Positions 56,004 to 64,000 of a DNA stretch of 64,000 nt are shown here, in pieces. Positions within the stretch are counted from its first letter, which is position 1. Each line of letters begins with the position of its first letter. This stretch comes from Mycolicibacterium gilvum (GTDB taxonomy: Bacteria; Actinomycetota; Actinomycetes; Mycobacteriales; Mycobacteriaceae). The stretch lies in contig NZ_UGQM01000001.1 of the NCBI RefSeq assembly GCF_900454025.1, positions 2,108,001 to 2,172,000 of the forward strand, given 5' to 3'. The position numbers and the translations under genes are program-made. Below the pieces are notes generated by a model, which was not told where the DNA came from, made no database searches, and was given only the letters and a program-made list of their open reading frames with translations.

Positions 56004-56942
56004 TCAGATCCTGCCGTCGGGGAACATCGTCTTCACCGCGTCGGTGATGGTGCGGCGGGCCGCGTCGTCACCACCGGCCTGCATCGAGCCGATCACCATG
56101 ACGTAGCGCCGATCCCGTCCGATCACACCGGTCGACAGGTGCATCCAGTCGGCGCCGATGCAGCACATCCAGCCCTGCTTCACCGCGACGGGTTCGGCGA
56201 ACAGTCCCTCCGGAATCCCGAAGCGCTGCGGGTACACCCCGCCGGGGACCATGCCGTCGGGTGCGGTGGGTGTCGAGGCGGCCAGGTTCGACACGATGAC
56301 GTCGGCCTGCGCACGCGGCAGGCCTCCGGCTCCCGACAGCAGCATGTCGTAATACCGCACCAGGTCGGTGGCCGTGCTGATGGTGTTGAACCAACGGCCG
56401 TCCGTCGGCCGCCTGGTCGAGGTGAGCCCGTAGCGCTTCACCACCCGGTCGATGATCGCGGCACCGCCGCCGCGATTCCAGAAGACTTCGGCGGCGCTGT
56501 CGTCGGAGGACCGCAACATCACCTCGAGCGACTTGCGGTCCTGCGGGGACAACCCGGTTCGGCGCTGCGCGACCTGCAGGAGAAGGTCGTCGGCGATGAA
56601 CACCTTCACGACCGAGGCGATCGCCATCGTCATGTCGTTGCCGTTGGTGACCAGCTCGCCGGTGTTGCGGTCGAGCACCGCAGCGGTGATGTCGGCGCCG
56701 GCCGCAGCGGCCTTCGACGTCGCCTGGCGCTCGAGGTCGGCCAGCCGGGTGAACGCCGCGGGGGGCTCGTCCGGCGGAGCTTCCGGCAGTGGGGCCAGCC
56801 TGCCCAGCGGCGCGACCACCGTCAGATGCGGACCGGCCGACACCGGCGGCGCGCCGTGGCCGGCCGGCGTGCAGCCGGCGAGAACCGTCGCGACCGCACT
56901 CGCCAGTGCTGTCGCGGTGATCAGCCTCCGCGGCCGTGGCAT
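56004..56942 (-). CDS. lppW: Lipoprotein with serine beta-lactamase/PBP-like fold (LppW-type)
   Basis: 312 aa from ATG 56942, with GGAGGA a few bases upstream; the frame extends to 57134 without a signal. Signal peptide II with lipobox TVLAGC. The domain has a SxxK-like ASVVKVFIADDLLLQ, a SDD motif in MLRSSDDSAAEVFW, and KQGWMCCIGADW where a KTG would be. These resemble penicillin-recognising enzymes with altered third motif, so hydrolase activity is uncertain. It matches Rv2905 lppW by position and is divergent from rplS. Confidence 0.88.
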   Translation of the reverse strand: MPRPRRLITATALASAVATVLAGCTPAGHGAPPVSAGPHLTVVAPLGRLAPLPEAPPDEPPAAFTRLADLERQATSKAAAAGADITAAVLDRNTGELVTNGNDMTMAIASVVKVFIADDLLLQVAQRRTGLSPQDRKSLEVMLRSSDDSAAEVFWNRGGGAAIIDRVVKRYGLTSTRRPTDGRWFNTISTATDLVRYYDMLLSGAGGLPRAQADVIVSNLAASTPTAPDGMVPGGVYPQRFGIPEGLFAEPVAVKQGWMCCIGADWMHLSTGVIGRDRRYVMVIGSMQAGGDDAARRTITDAVKTMFPDGRI

Positions 56943-57082
56943 CGCTGTTCCTCCGTGATGGGCCGGGCCGACGCTGTCCCGAAACGCGGGCAGCATCGAC
57001 GTGCCGCCTGGTGCATCCAGGGTAGTCGCTACACTCGCGACACGCTGCTCACCGACATCACGCGCACCATCGCAGCACCGCC

Positions 57083-57153
57083 GATTTCGGGGAAATGGAC
57101 TCCGTCTGGCACAATTGAGCAGTTGTCTGTGCACGGCCGGAAGAGCCTTCCGG
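57083..57153 (+). promoter_or_regulatory. rplS promoter/leader with hairpin
   Basis: This is part of the 314-base gap between lppW and rplS. GATTTC (57083-57088), 21 bases, CACAAT (57110-57115, within TCTGGCACAAT), TGAGC and TTGTCTG match the rpsP upstream block. The leader then holds a perfect 7-base hairpin CCGGAAG-agc-CTTCCGG (57137-57153). I see no gene in the rest of the gap. Promoter function is inferred from the repetition at rpsP. Confidence 0.55.
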
Positions 57154-57256
57154 TGTCAGGCGCACGACAAGCCTAAGACGCCCGAACCCACATCGGTCTC
57201 TGTCCGCGCCACCACGGTGTCGGCGTACGACCGCGAACAGCAAGGAAGTGTCACCG

Positions 57257-57598
57257 ATGAACACGCTGGATTTCGTCGACCAGTCGTCGTTGCGTGACGA
57301 TGTCCCGGCCTTCGGCCCCGGCGACACCGTCAATGTGCACGTGAAGGTCATCGAGGGTTCCAAGGAGCGCATCCAGGTCTTCAAGGGCGTCGTGATCCGT
57401 CGTCAGGGCGGCGGCATCCGGGAGACCTTCACCGTGCGCAAGGAGAGCTACGGCGTCGGCGTCGAGCGCACCTTCCCGGTTCACTCGCCCAACATCGACC
57501 ACATCGACATCGTCACCCGTGGTGACGTGCGTCGCGCGAAGCTGTACTACCTGCGCGACCTGCGTGGCAAGAAGGCCAAGATCAAAGAGAAGCGCTGA
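57257..57598 (+). CDS. rplS: 50S ribosomal protein L19
   Basis: 113 aa from ATG 57257, with AAGGAAG upstream; an in-frame GTG lies three codons earlier. L19 signatures: [59 protein letters not shown] and [21 protein letters not shown]. It sits at the 30S-50S interface. It has its own leader and is followed by lepB after about 50 bases. Confidence 0.97.
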   Translation: MNTLDFVDQSSLRDDVPAFGPGDTVNVHVKVIEGSKERIQVFKGVVIRRQGGGIRETFTVRKESYGVGVERTFPVHSPNIDHIDIVTRGDVRRAKLYYLRDLRGKKAKIKEKR

Positions 57599-57646
57599 CC
57601 CGAGTGGTCGCGCCGGAGCTGACGTCGCGCTGGCTAGTCTGATCCC

Positions 57647-58474
57647 GTGACGTCACCTTCTGAGCCTTCCGGGCCATCTGGGCCTACCCGGACCCCTGAG
57701 GATTCCGTGCCGGAGGACGATTCTCCCGACGGAGAGAAGACCGGTAAGAAGCGCGGCGCGCTGCGAGAAGCCGCGATCCTCATCAGCATCGCGCTCGTCC
57801 TCTATTACGTCACGCTGACGTTCATCGCGCGTCCGTATCTGATCCCGTCGGAGTCGATGGAGCCCACGCTGCACGGCTGCAACGGCTGTGTCGGCGACCG
57901 GATCATGGTGGACAAGATGTCCTATCGCTTCGGGTCGCCCGAACCCGGCGACGTCGTGGTGTTCAAGGGCCCGCCGAACTGGAGTATCGGCTACAAGTCC
58001 ATCCGCTCGGACAACGCGGCCGTGCGCTGGATCCAGGACACCCTGTCGGTCGTCGGCTTCGTCCCGCCCGACCAGAACGACCTGGTGAAGCGGATCATCG
58101 CGACCGGCGGTCAGACCGTCCAGTGCCGCGTCGACACCGGGCTGACCGTCGACGGCAAGCCGCTCAACGAGCCGTACCTGAACGCCGAGACGATGATGGC
58201 CGATCCCGCGGTGTATCCGTGTCTGGGCAACGAGTTCGGCCCTGTCACCGTGCCGGAGGGCCGGCTGTGGGTGATGGGGGACAACAGGACCCACTCGGCG
58301 GATTCGCGCACCCACTGCACCAACGAGCCCGCGGACGTGCAGAAGGGTCTGCTGTGCACCGGCGATCCGACGGCCGGGACGATTCCGGTGGAGAATGTGA
58401 TCGGTAAGGCCCAGTTCATTGCGTGGCCGCCCGGACGCTGGGGCGGCGTGAACTCGGTGAACCCGCAGTCGTAG
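57647..58474 (+). CDS. lepB: Signal peptidase I
   Basis: 275 aa, GTG start. A polar Pro/Ser/Asp-rich N-terminus is followed by one membrane helix (AILISIALVLYYVTLTFIA). The catalytic Ser is in PSESMEPTLHGC and the catalytic Lys in NDLVKRIIATGGQ. The C-terminal signature is VMGDNRTHSADSR. It removes signal peptides from exported proteins, including several encoded in this window. Extra cysteines (CNGCVGD, VYPCLG, THCTNE, LLCTGD) suggest disulfides, as seen in mycobacterial LepB. Confidence 0.96.
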   Translation: MTSPSEPSGPSGPTRTPEDSVPEDDSPDGEKTGKKRGALREAAILISIALVLYYVTLTFIARPYLIPSESMEPTLHGCNGCVGDRIMVDKMSYRFGSPEPGDVVVFKGPPNWSIGYKSIRSDNAAVRWIQDTLSVVGFVPPDQNDLVKRIIATGGQTVQCRVDTGLTVDGKPLNEPYLNAETMMADPAVYPCLGNEFGPVTVPEGRLWVMGDNRTHSADSRTHCTNEPADVQKGLLCTGDPTAGTIPVENVIGKAQFIAWPPGRWGGVNSVNPQS

Positions 58475-58513
58475 CGGGTGGCTTCACAGGTTGGGTGGAA
58501 GGGGCACTGACAC

Positions 58514-59275
58514 TTGCCGGCTGTTTGGCCTCCCAGAACGGTCATCCGCAAATCGTCGGGTCTGCGCACGCTCGAATCGGCGCTGTACCGTGCAGGCCTG
58601 GGCCCGGTCGCGGGGGTCGACGAGGTCGGCCGCGGCGCGTGCGCGGGACCGCTCGTCGTGGCGGCGTGCATCCTCGGCCCGAACCGGCTGGAGAGCCTGT
58701 CCGCGCTCGACGATTCCAAGAAGCTCAACGAGAGCGAGCGCGAACGCCTGTTCCCGCTGATCCGACGCTATGCGGTGGCGTTTCACGTGGTGTTCATCCC
58801 GTCGGTCGAGGTGGACCGCCGCGGAGTGCACGTCGCCAACATCGAGGGGATGCGGCGCGCGGTGGCGGGTCTCGCGGTGCGCCCCGGATACGTGTTGTCG
58901 GACGGCTTCCGGGTGCCGGGTCTGCCGATGCCGTCACTGCCGGTGGTCGGGGGGGACGCGGCGGCCGCCTGCATCGCCGCGGCGAGCGTGTTGGCGAAGG
59001 TGAGCAGAGACCGGCTGATGGTGGCCATGGACCAGGAGCATCCGGGATACGGCTTCGCCGACCACAAGGGGTACAGCACCCGGGCGCACAGCGCCGCACT
59101 GAACGACCTCGGCCCGTCGACCCAGCATCGTTTCTCCTTCATCAATGTGCGACGGTTGGTGGTGGACGGGGAACCCGGTCAGGGTGGCGAACTCGAATGC
59201 GGGAAACTGGCAGTGGACGTACCGGTGGACATGCCGGTGGACCGTGTACTACGTGAAGGACAGCTGAGCCGATGA
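58514..59275 (+). CDS. rnhB: Ribonuclease HII
   Basis: 253 aa from a TTG at 58514; [20 protein letters not shown] right after it matches the mycobacterial N-terminus. The catalytic acidic residues are in [18 protein letters not shown] (Asp-Glu) and VLSDGF (Asp), with [12 protein letters not shown] following. It cuts RNA-DNA junctions to remove misincorporated ribonucleotides. The C-terminal 40 residues are acidic with repeated [10 protein letters not shown]. It overlaps the DUF2469 gene by 4 bases. Confidence 0.95.
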   Translation: MPAVWPPRTVIRKSSGLRTLESALYRAGLGPVAGVDEVGRGACAGPLVVAACILGPNRLESLSALDDSKKLNESERERLFPLIRRYAVAFHVVFIPSVEVDRRGVHVANIEGMRRAVAGLAVRPGYVLSDGFRVPGLPMPSLPVVGGDAAAACIAAASVLAKVSRDRLMVAMDQEHPGYGFADHKGYSTRAHSAALNDLGPSTQHRFSFINVRRLVVDGEPGQGGELECGKLAVDVPVDMPVDRVLREGQLSR

Positions 59276-59577
59276 GTGCCGAAGATCTCGAGAAGTATGA
59301 AACCGAGATGGAGCTCTCGCTCTACCGCGAGTACAAGGACATCGTCGGGCAGTTCAGTTACGTGGTGGAGACGGAGCGGCGTTTCTATCTGGCCAACAGC
59401 GTGGAGATGATCCCGCGCAACGCCGACGGCGAGGTCTACTTCGAACTGCGTCTCGGTGACGCCTGGGTGTGGGACATGTACCGGCCGGCGCGGTTCGTCA
59501 AGCAGGTCCGGGTGATCACGTTCAAGGACGTCAACATCGAAGAGGTCGAGAAGCCCGAGTTGCGCCTGCCGGAGTGA
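59272..59577 (+). CDS. DUF2469 family protein
   Basis: 101 aa, overlapping rnhB (ATGA). [39 protein letters not shown] and [27 protein letters not shown] are highly conserved across actinobacteria (Rv2901c). The function is unknown, and the constant coupling to rnhB hints at nucleic-acid metabolism. It converges on the mce accessory gene with 3 bases between stops. Confidence 0.93.
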   Translation: MSAEDLEKYETEMELSLYREYKDIVGQFSYVVETERRFYLANSVEMIPRNADGEVYFELRLGDAWVWDMYRPARFVKQVRVITFKDVNIEEVEKPELRLPE

Positions 59578-59580
59578 CGG

Positions 59581-60081
59581 TCAGGGTTTCCTGGTCAGTT
59601 CGAACGGCATCCGGATGTTGAGGGAGCGGTTGACGCCGCACGCGCCGCTGGGCCCGATCGTCTGATCCCAGCCGGTCAGGCGGTCATGGCGGTCCGCGGC
59701 GTCGAGCCTGGCGGCCCAGAAGGTGAAGCTCTGTTCTCCGCGCGCGGTGCTGCCGTCCGGGCAGCGCTGCCAATTCTCGATGGTGTGCACCGCTTTCCAG
59801 CGTTGACTCTGATACACCAGGTTCGCCGTCCAGCCCTGGTCGCTGACCACCGTTCCGGTGCAGTCCTGGAACGTGGTGCACGACGAGGTGATCGTCCAGG
59901 TCGCCACGACATCCTGCTGATAGACCATGATCTCGTTGGTCTTCGCCCACAACCCGTCGGAACGCGCGGTGAAGACGCCGTTGAGCGCGACGTCGGACTC
60001 GGCGTGAGCCGGCGCGACATCGCCCACTCCGCCGGCGAGCACGAGCGCGCAGGCTGCGAGCGTCACGGCGCGGCGGGCCAT
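59581..60081 (-). CDS. Secreted protein at the end of the mce operon
   Basis: 166 aa from ATG 60081, which overlaps the mceF-like gene end by 19 bases. The signal peptide is RRAVTLAACALVLAGGVGDVAPAHAE. The mature part has two likely disulfides (SSCTTFQDCTG and RCPDGST with GACGVNRS) and conserved GVFTARSDGLWAKTNEIM and TWTIT stretches. Similar small secreted proteins occur widely in mycobacteria and some trail mce operons. No function is known. Its overlap says it is co-expressed with the Mce proteins. Confidence 0.8.
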   Translation of the reverse strand: MARRAVTLAACALVLAGGVGDVAPAHAESDVALNGVFTARSDGLWAKTNEIMVYQQDVVATWTITSSCTTFQDCTGTVVSDQGWTANLVYQSQRWKAVHTIENWQRCPDGSTARGEQSFTFWAARLDAADRHDRLTGWDQTIGPSGACGVNRSLNIRMPFELTRKP

Positions 60082-61517
60082 ATCAGGTCCTTCCAGGTTC
60101 GGGCGGGAGCGACGAGATCGGTCTGCTGCACCGCCGTCCCGTCGTCGGTGGCGATCCGGCCGGTCTGCGGGTCGTAGGTGGCGACCGCCAGCGGTGGTGG
60201 CGGGGATCCGGGCGGCGGTGTCCCGCCGGGTGGGGCGAAGAGGCGTTCGTCCCGGGTGACGCGATCGTCCGGGGGTACGCCCTGCGCGACCAGACTGGGG
60301 TCGAACGGGTACGGACCCAGCGCGTGCGGGCGGGCGGCGAGCGGCTGAAAGGCCCTGTCGCTCCTGCACAACTCCACGGTCGGGGCTCGCTTGCCCGGCA
60401 CGTCCATACACGGCAGATTGCGTACGCCGCGCACAGCGATGGCGGAGTCCTGCGGCAGTTTGCAGTAGAGGCCGTCGGGCGTGTCGATGGTCGTGGTGTC
60501 CGCCGGAGAGCGCCACGCTGACGGCGGAAGGAACCCCACGGTGCAGGCGGGCGGGTCGTCGACGGAGATCCGGAAGTCGCCGACGGGGATCCCGGTCGCG
60601 TTGTTCGACCCGACGGCGGACTGGTAGAACGCCGAGGCCGGAGGCAACAGGACCAACAGTTGTTCGAGTCCCGCCCGGTAGGTGAGGCCGACCTGACCCA
60701 GCGACGTCAGGTTCGCCAGAAGTACGGGCAGGGTGGGCCTGACCTGTTCGATGAGTTGGGTAACCTGTTGTGCTGCAGGGGTTCCGGTGGTGAGGATTCG
60801 GCGGATCTCCGTATCACGGTCGACCAGTTGCGCGCTGATCGCCGCGAGGTCGGCCGCCCAGGTGTCCAGCGCGTCGGCGCTGGCGGCCTGGCCGTCGAGC
60901 ACCGGGGCGGTGTCCTCGATCAGCGACGACGTGCGGCCGGCCACCCTGTCCATGTCGGCGCTGATCCGCGTCATCGACTCGGCCAGCGTCTGCAACTCGT
61001 AGCCACTGCCGTCGAACGCCGTGAAGGATTCGTCGAGTAGTTGTGCGAGCTTGTCTTTCGGGATATCGGTGATCAGGTCGCTGAGATTCTGCATCATCGG
61101 GGCGACCCGCTGGGGCACGGTCACCGCCGAGGACGGGATCACCGCCCCGCTCTCCAGGTACGGGCCCGAGCGGCTGCGCGGTTGCAGGTCGACGTACTGC
61201 TCGCCGACTGCCGATACGCTGCGCACCTCGGCCCGCAGGTCCGTCGGGACCCGGGGCGTGCCCGACAGGGACAGCGTGGCCTCGGCGCCGTCGCGGTCGA
61301 CGTCGAGCGCGGTGACCTTGCCGATCTGCACACCCCGGTAGGTGACGTTCGCGAACCGGTACAGGCCGCCGGCCTCGGGTAGTTGCAGCGTGACCTCGAT
61401 CCGGCCGATGCCGAGAAGCGTCGGTACCCGGATGTACTGCAGGACCATCACAGCGATGCCGACCACCGATGCTATGGCGAAGAGCGTCAACTGGATTCGT
61501 ACCAGACGGGTCAGCAT
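60063..61517 (-). CDS. MCE-family protein, MceF type
   Basis: 484 aa from ATG 61517 (GGAGG 6 bases upstream; a GTG just before overlaps the previous stop). One N-terminal membrane helix is followed by the MCE domain (VTLQLPEAGGLYRFANVTYRGVQIGKVTAL) and a long helical region (residues about 120-300). The tail is Pro-rich from about 430 (GGTPPPGSPPPPLAV), typical of MceF. With the other subunits it forms a needle-like lipid importer driven by an ABC ATPase. Confidence 0.9.
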   Translation of the reverse strand: MLTRLVRIQLTLFAIASVVGIAVMVLQYIRVPTLLGIGRIEVTLQLPEAGGLYRFANVTYRGVQIGKVTALDVDRDGAEATLSLSGTPRVPTDLRAEVRSVSAVGEQYVDLQPRSRSGPYLESGAVIPSSAVTVPQRVAPMMQNLSDLITDIPKDKLAQLLDESFTAFDGSGYELQTLAESMTRISADMDRVAGRTSSLIEDTAPVLDGQAASADALDTWAADLAAISAQLVDRDTEIRRILTTGTPAAQQVTQLIEQVRPTLPVLLANLTSLGQVGLTYRAGLEQLLVLLPPASAFYQSAVGSNNATGIPVGDFRISVDDPPACTVGFLPPSAWRSPADTTTIDTPDGLYCKLPQDSAIAVRGVRNLPCMDVPGKRAPTVELCRSDRAFQPLAARPHALGPYPFDPSLVAQGVPPDDRVTRDERLFAPPGGTPPPGSPPPPLAVATYDPQTGRIATDDGTAVQQTDLVAPARTWKDLIWPAAP

Positions 61518-62677
61518 CACCGACCTCCGGTGGGCAGTCGGTCGGGGCCCATCACCCCGGGTGGCGGCGCGACCGCCTCGCCCAGGGGGTTCTTCGAGTA
61601 GAACGTCTCATAGCCGGGATCGCCGGGAGCGGGCACCAGTGGTGCGTTCTCGTCGCCGAACGAGGTACCGGCCAGCAGTCCCCGTTTGAAGCGTCCCAGC
61701 GTCAGATCGACGGTCACGAACAGGTTCATGTAGTCGCCACGTACACCGCGGTCGATGATGTTCTGGTTCAACGGGAATGTCAGTGCGTAACCCAGCCCTG
61801 TGCTGATGTCGGGCCCGAGGTCGGCGACGGCGCGCAGCGCCGGTTCCAGGTTGGCCAGGTTGGTGACGAGATCGGTGTGGACGGCGTCGATCACCGTTCC
61901 GGCGGTGTCGCTGAACCGGCGCAGCGCGTCGAGCGCTTCGGTGAATCGGGGCCGTTGACGCACGAGAGTGTCCAGGGCGGGCGGTATCTCACGCAGCGCT
62001 CGGCTGACGACATCACGTTGCTGGGCCAATGTCGCCGAGAACCGGTCCAGTTCGGTGATCGTCGCGATGATGTCGTCGGTCTGGGTGTCGAGAATGCCGA
62101 CGAAGCGATCCAGCCGGCCCAGCAACTCGCGGATGTCGCTCTGGTGACCCGCGAACACGTCGTTGAAAGAGTGGACGACGTCGCCGATCTGGCCCAGTCC
62201 GCCCCCGTTGACCACCGTCGACAACGCCGCCAGCGTCTGCTCGGTCGACGGATGGGTCGACGACGCGTCCAGCCCGATCGACGATCCCGGCGCCAAGACG
62301 CCGACCGCGGGTTCTCCGAGCGGCGCGGCGAGTTCGAGGTGCATCGACCCGAGCAGGCTGGTCTGGCCGACGGTCGCGATCGCGTTGGCCGGGATCTCGA
62401 CGCCCGCTTTCACCCGGATGCCGACTTCGGCGTGGCGGTCGACGATCCCGATGCGGGAAACACTGCCGATCACGACGTCGTCGATCATCACCGGCGAATT
62501 GGTCTCCAGCGTACCGACGTTCGCGAGTGCCACGGTGTAGGCCGTCGCGCCGTCCCCGCGTCCGACCGTGCCGGGCAGCGGAAGCGAGCTCACCCCGTCG
62601 AAACTGCACGCGGTCGTGGTCATCAGGGCCGCCGCGGCGATCGCGACGGCGCGTCGGGCTGCGCGGACGGGTCTCAC
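61517..62677 (-). CDS. MCE-family lipoprotein, MceE (LprN) type
   Basis: 386 aa, GTG start overlapping the mceD stop. Signal peptide with lipobox LMTTTACS marks it as the lipoprotein subunit of the Mce complex. The MCE domain is YTVALANVGTLETNSPVMIDDVVIGSVSRIGI, followed by the helical domain and a C-terminal stretch with DYMNLFVTVDLTLGRFKRGLL, typical of this subunit. Gene order D-E-F with 4-base overlaps is the classic mce layout. Confidence 0.92.
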   Translation of the reverse strand: MRPVRAARRAVAIAAAALMTTTACSFDGVSSLPLPGTVGRGDGATAYTVALANVGTLETNSPVMIDDVVIGSVSRIGIVDRHAEVGIRVKAGVEIPANAIATVGQTSLLGSMHLELAAPLGEPAVGVLAPGSSIGLDASSTHPSTEQTLAALSTVVNGGGLGQIGDVVHSFNDVFAGHQSDIRELLGRLDRFVGILDTQTDDIIATITELDRFSATLAQQRDVVSRALREIPPALDTLVRQRPRFTEALDALRRFSDTAGTVIDAVHTDLVTNLANLEPALRAVADLGPDISTGLGYALTFPLNQNIIDRGVRGDYMNLFVTVDLTLGRFKRGLLAGTSFGDENAPLVPAPGDPGYETFYSKNPLGEAVAPPPGVMGPDRLPTGGR

Positions 62678-63948
62678 GGCGTGGGCCTTTCGGCCGGCAG
62701 AAGCATCTGAGGCAGCGTGGGCTGCTGTGCCTGATAGGCGGAATCGCCGGGAGCGATCGCGGTGGGTCCCGAGCGTGTGCCCGGGCCCCCCGGTCGGAGA
62801 TCGGGTTCACTGTAGATCAGCTTGCTGTCCGACGGGACCGGCGTCAGCAGCGGATTGACCGGGAAGGGCAGGTAGTTGAAGTTCACGGTGTCCAGGCCGG
62901 GCCCGAGATACTGGGCGCACAGCTTGGAGCTCTCCGGTGCGGTGACGTTCGCCAGCGCACCGAGCATCCCGCAGAAGAACGCGGTCGGATCCGCCATGTT
63001 GTTGAGCACGAACACTCCGCTGGCCCCGCCGGTGCGCGGATCCATCATGTTGTAGGCGTTTGCCATCGCCGACGGCGCCACGTGCAGGACCTGTTCGAGA
63101 TCGGCACGGTGATCGACGAGGTTCTGGGTGACCCCGGCCAGCCGCGCCACCTGCTCGCCGGTTCGGTCACGGGTGCCCGCGACGAAGCGCTGCACCTCGC
63201 CGACCGCCTCGGCGAGGTTGATCAGCGCGGCGTCCAGATCGCCGCGGCTGCCGTCGAGCACGCTGCTCAGCGTGGCGAGCCGCTCCTCGAACCGCACGAT
63301 CTGTTCGTTGCTGTCACGCAGCACCGCGACGAATGTCTGCAGATGGGAGAGCATCTCGGTGATGTCACCGCTGCCGTCGGCGATGACCCTGCTGATCCCC
63401 GCGAGCTGGGTGATCGCGGTGCGCAGCTTCTGCCCGTTGCCGGCCATCGCATCGGCGGCACTGTCGACGAATCGGCCGACCGAACCGGTGGTCAGCTCCG
63501 CGGTGGGGCCGAGATCGGCGGCGAGTCGGTCGATCTGCTCCTTGACCTCGTCCCATTCGACCGGGACCGCGGTGCGTTCCCTCGGGATCACCGCTCCTGA
63601 TTCGGCGACGGGTCCGGAACCGCCGCGCGGTGTCAGCGCGACGAAACGTGCCGAAACCAGGTTCTGCGCCACCACAACGGCTTTCACGTCCGCGGCGATG
63701 CGCACTCCATGGTCGACCTGCAACGTGAAGACGGTCTGGGTGCCGTCGGCCTCGATCGCGGTGATGGTGCCGACCCTGACCCCGGCGATACGGACGTCGT
63801 CGCCGGGGTAGATCGCGTTCGCGTTCGCGAAGATCGCGGTGAGGGTCGTCGGGGGGAACAGACGCGCAGCGGCGATGACGCCGGCCGATGCGACGAGCAG
63901 TGTGCCCAGGGCGGCGGCGGTCAGCCTGATCAGCGTCGGCCGCGTCAC
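62674..63948 (-). CDS. MCE-family protein, MceD type
   Basis: 424 aa, GTG start overlapping the upstream stop (GTGA). It has an N-terminal membrane helix, MCE domain TLTAIFANANAIYPGDDVRIAGVRVGTITAIEA, helical region to about residue 270, and the FFCGMLGALANVTAPESSKLCAQYLGPGLDTVNFNYLPFPVNP block diagnostic of MceD. The Pro/Gly-rich C-terminus is usual. Confidence 0.92.
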   Translation of the reverse strand: MTRPTLIRLTAAALGTLLVASAGVIAAARLFPPTTLTAIFANANAIYPGDDVRIAGVRVGTITAIEADGTQTVFTLQVDHGVRIAADVKAVVVAQNLVSARFVALTPRGGSGPVAESGAVIPRERTAVPVEWDEVKEQIDRLAADLGPTAELTTGSVGRFVDSAADAMAGNGQKLRTAITQLAGISRVIADGSGDITEMLSHLQTFVAVLRDSNEQIVRFEERLATLSSVLDGSRGDLDAALINLAEAVGEVQRFVAGTRDRTGEQVARLAGVTQNLVDHRADLEQVLHVAPSAMANAYNMMDPRTGGASGVFVLNNMADPTAFFCGMLGALANVTAPESSKLCAQYLGPGLDTVNFNYLPFPVNPLLTPVPSDSKLIYSEPDLRPGGPGTRSGPTAIAPGDSAYQAQQPTLPQMLLPAERPTP

Positions 63949-64000
63949 CGGGGTGGCCTCTCGGGGATTCCGTTGCGCGGGAACGGGAGCTCGGCACGCG
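63945..64000 (-). CDS. MceC-type protein, C-terminal end only
   Basis: Only the last 18 codons and the stop lie in the window, reading RAELPFPRNGIPERPPR before TGA. It is assigned as mceC from its place directly before mceD with a GTGA overlap, since mce operons run A-B-C-D-E-F. The rest, and any YrbE permease genes, lie beyond the window edge. Confidence 0.65.
   Translation of the reverse strand, partial: RAELPFPRNGIPERPPR

Overview
The window is high-GC actinobacterial DNA, and its gene order is that of a Mycobacterium/Mycolicibacterium chromosome. From recall of the M. tuberculosis H37Rv map, it runs from leuC (Rv2988c) to the DUF2469 gene (Rv2901c) in nearly unbroken synteny. Genus hallmarks are a lysine-rich HupB, MutT1 (Nudix plus histidine phosphatase), FbiD for coenzyme F420, SepIVA, LppW and an mce operon. 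The large PDIM/PGL lipid locus that M. tuberculosis carries between coaD and the sepIVA homologue is absent. Only a hemerythrin gene lies there, the arrangement I recall from fast-growing environmental species.

Layout. 1-2.4 kb: leuC (partial), leuD and hupB with a strong terminator. 2.4-6.3 kb (minus): mutT1, ppk, fbiD. 6.3-9.6 kb: gpsA, a Cys/Met-metabolism PLP enzyme, ddl. 9.6-10.4 kb (minus): DUF3515 protein and a stand-alone AsnC/Lrp ligand domain. 10.5-17.9 kb: thiL, ung, (rpmB on minus), a DhaL/FakA-like kinase, recG, a membrane-anchored HNH protein and a proline-rich secreted protein. 17.9-22.6 kb (minus): an envelope redox/metal cluster of DyP peroxidase, PCuAC copper chaperone, PepSY membrane protein, small membrane protein and aldo/keto reductase. 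22.8-25.3 kb: lipN-type esterase and a DsbA-like/VKOR disulfide pair. 25.3-27.0 kb: an IS110-superfamily insertion whose noncoding flank is highly structured. 27.1-39.8 kb: pyc, rsmD, coaD, hemerythrin, sepIVA, DUF177, rnc, mutM, OsmC, acyP, smc. 39.8-48.4 kb: fni (minus), ftsY, the nitrogen operon amt-glnB-glnD behind GlnR-like boxes, and ffh. 48.4-53.9 kb: amidohydrolase, two tandem D,D-carboxypeptidases, two SnoaL-like proteins and an mgtE with an apparent frameshift. 54.0-59.6 kb: rpsP-khpA-rimM-trmD, lppW (minus), rplS, lepB, rnhB, DUF2469. 59.6-64.0 kb (minus): the end of an mce operon (C partial, D, E, F and an accessory secreted protein).

Most of the window is core housekeeping: ribosome assembly and RNA processing, protein targeting (ffh, ftsY, lepB), chromosome organisation (hupB, smc), DNA repair (mutT1, ung, recG, mutM) and nitrogen sensing. 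The parts most worth a second look are the IS110 element with its candidate bridge RNA at about 25.5-25.66 kb, the promoter/leader block shared by rpsP and rplS, fni sitting between smc and ftsY, the DyP/copper/PepSY cluster, a long palindrome near 35.44 kb, the apparent CTG start of rsmD and the mgtE frameshift. I found no clearly new multi-gene defence or biosynthetic system. No tRNA, rRNA or CRISPR array was recognised.
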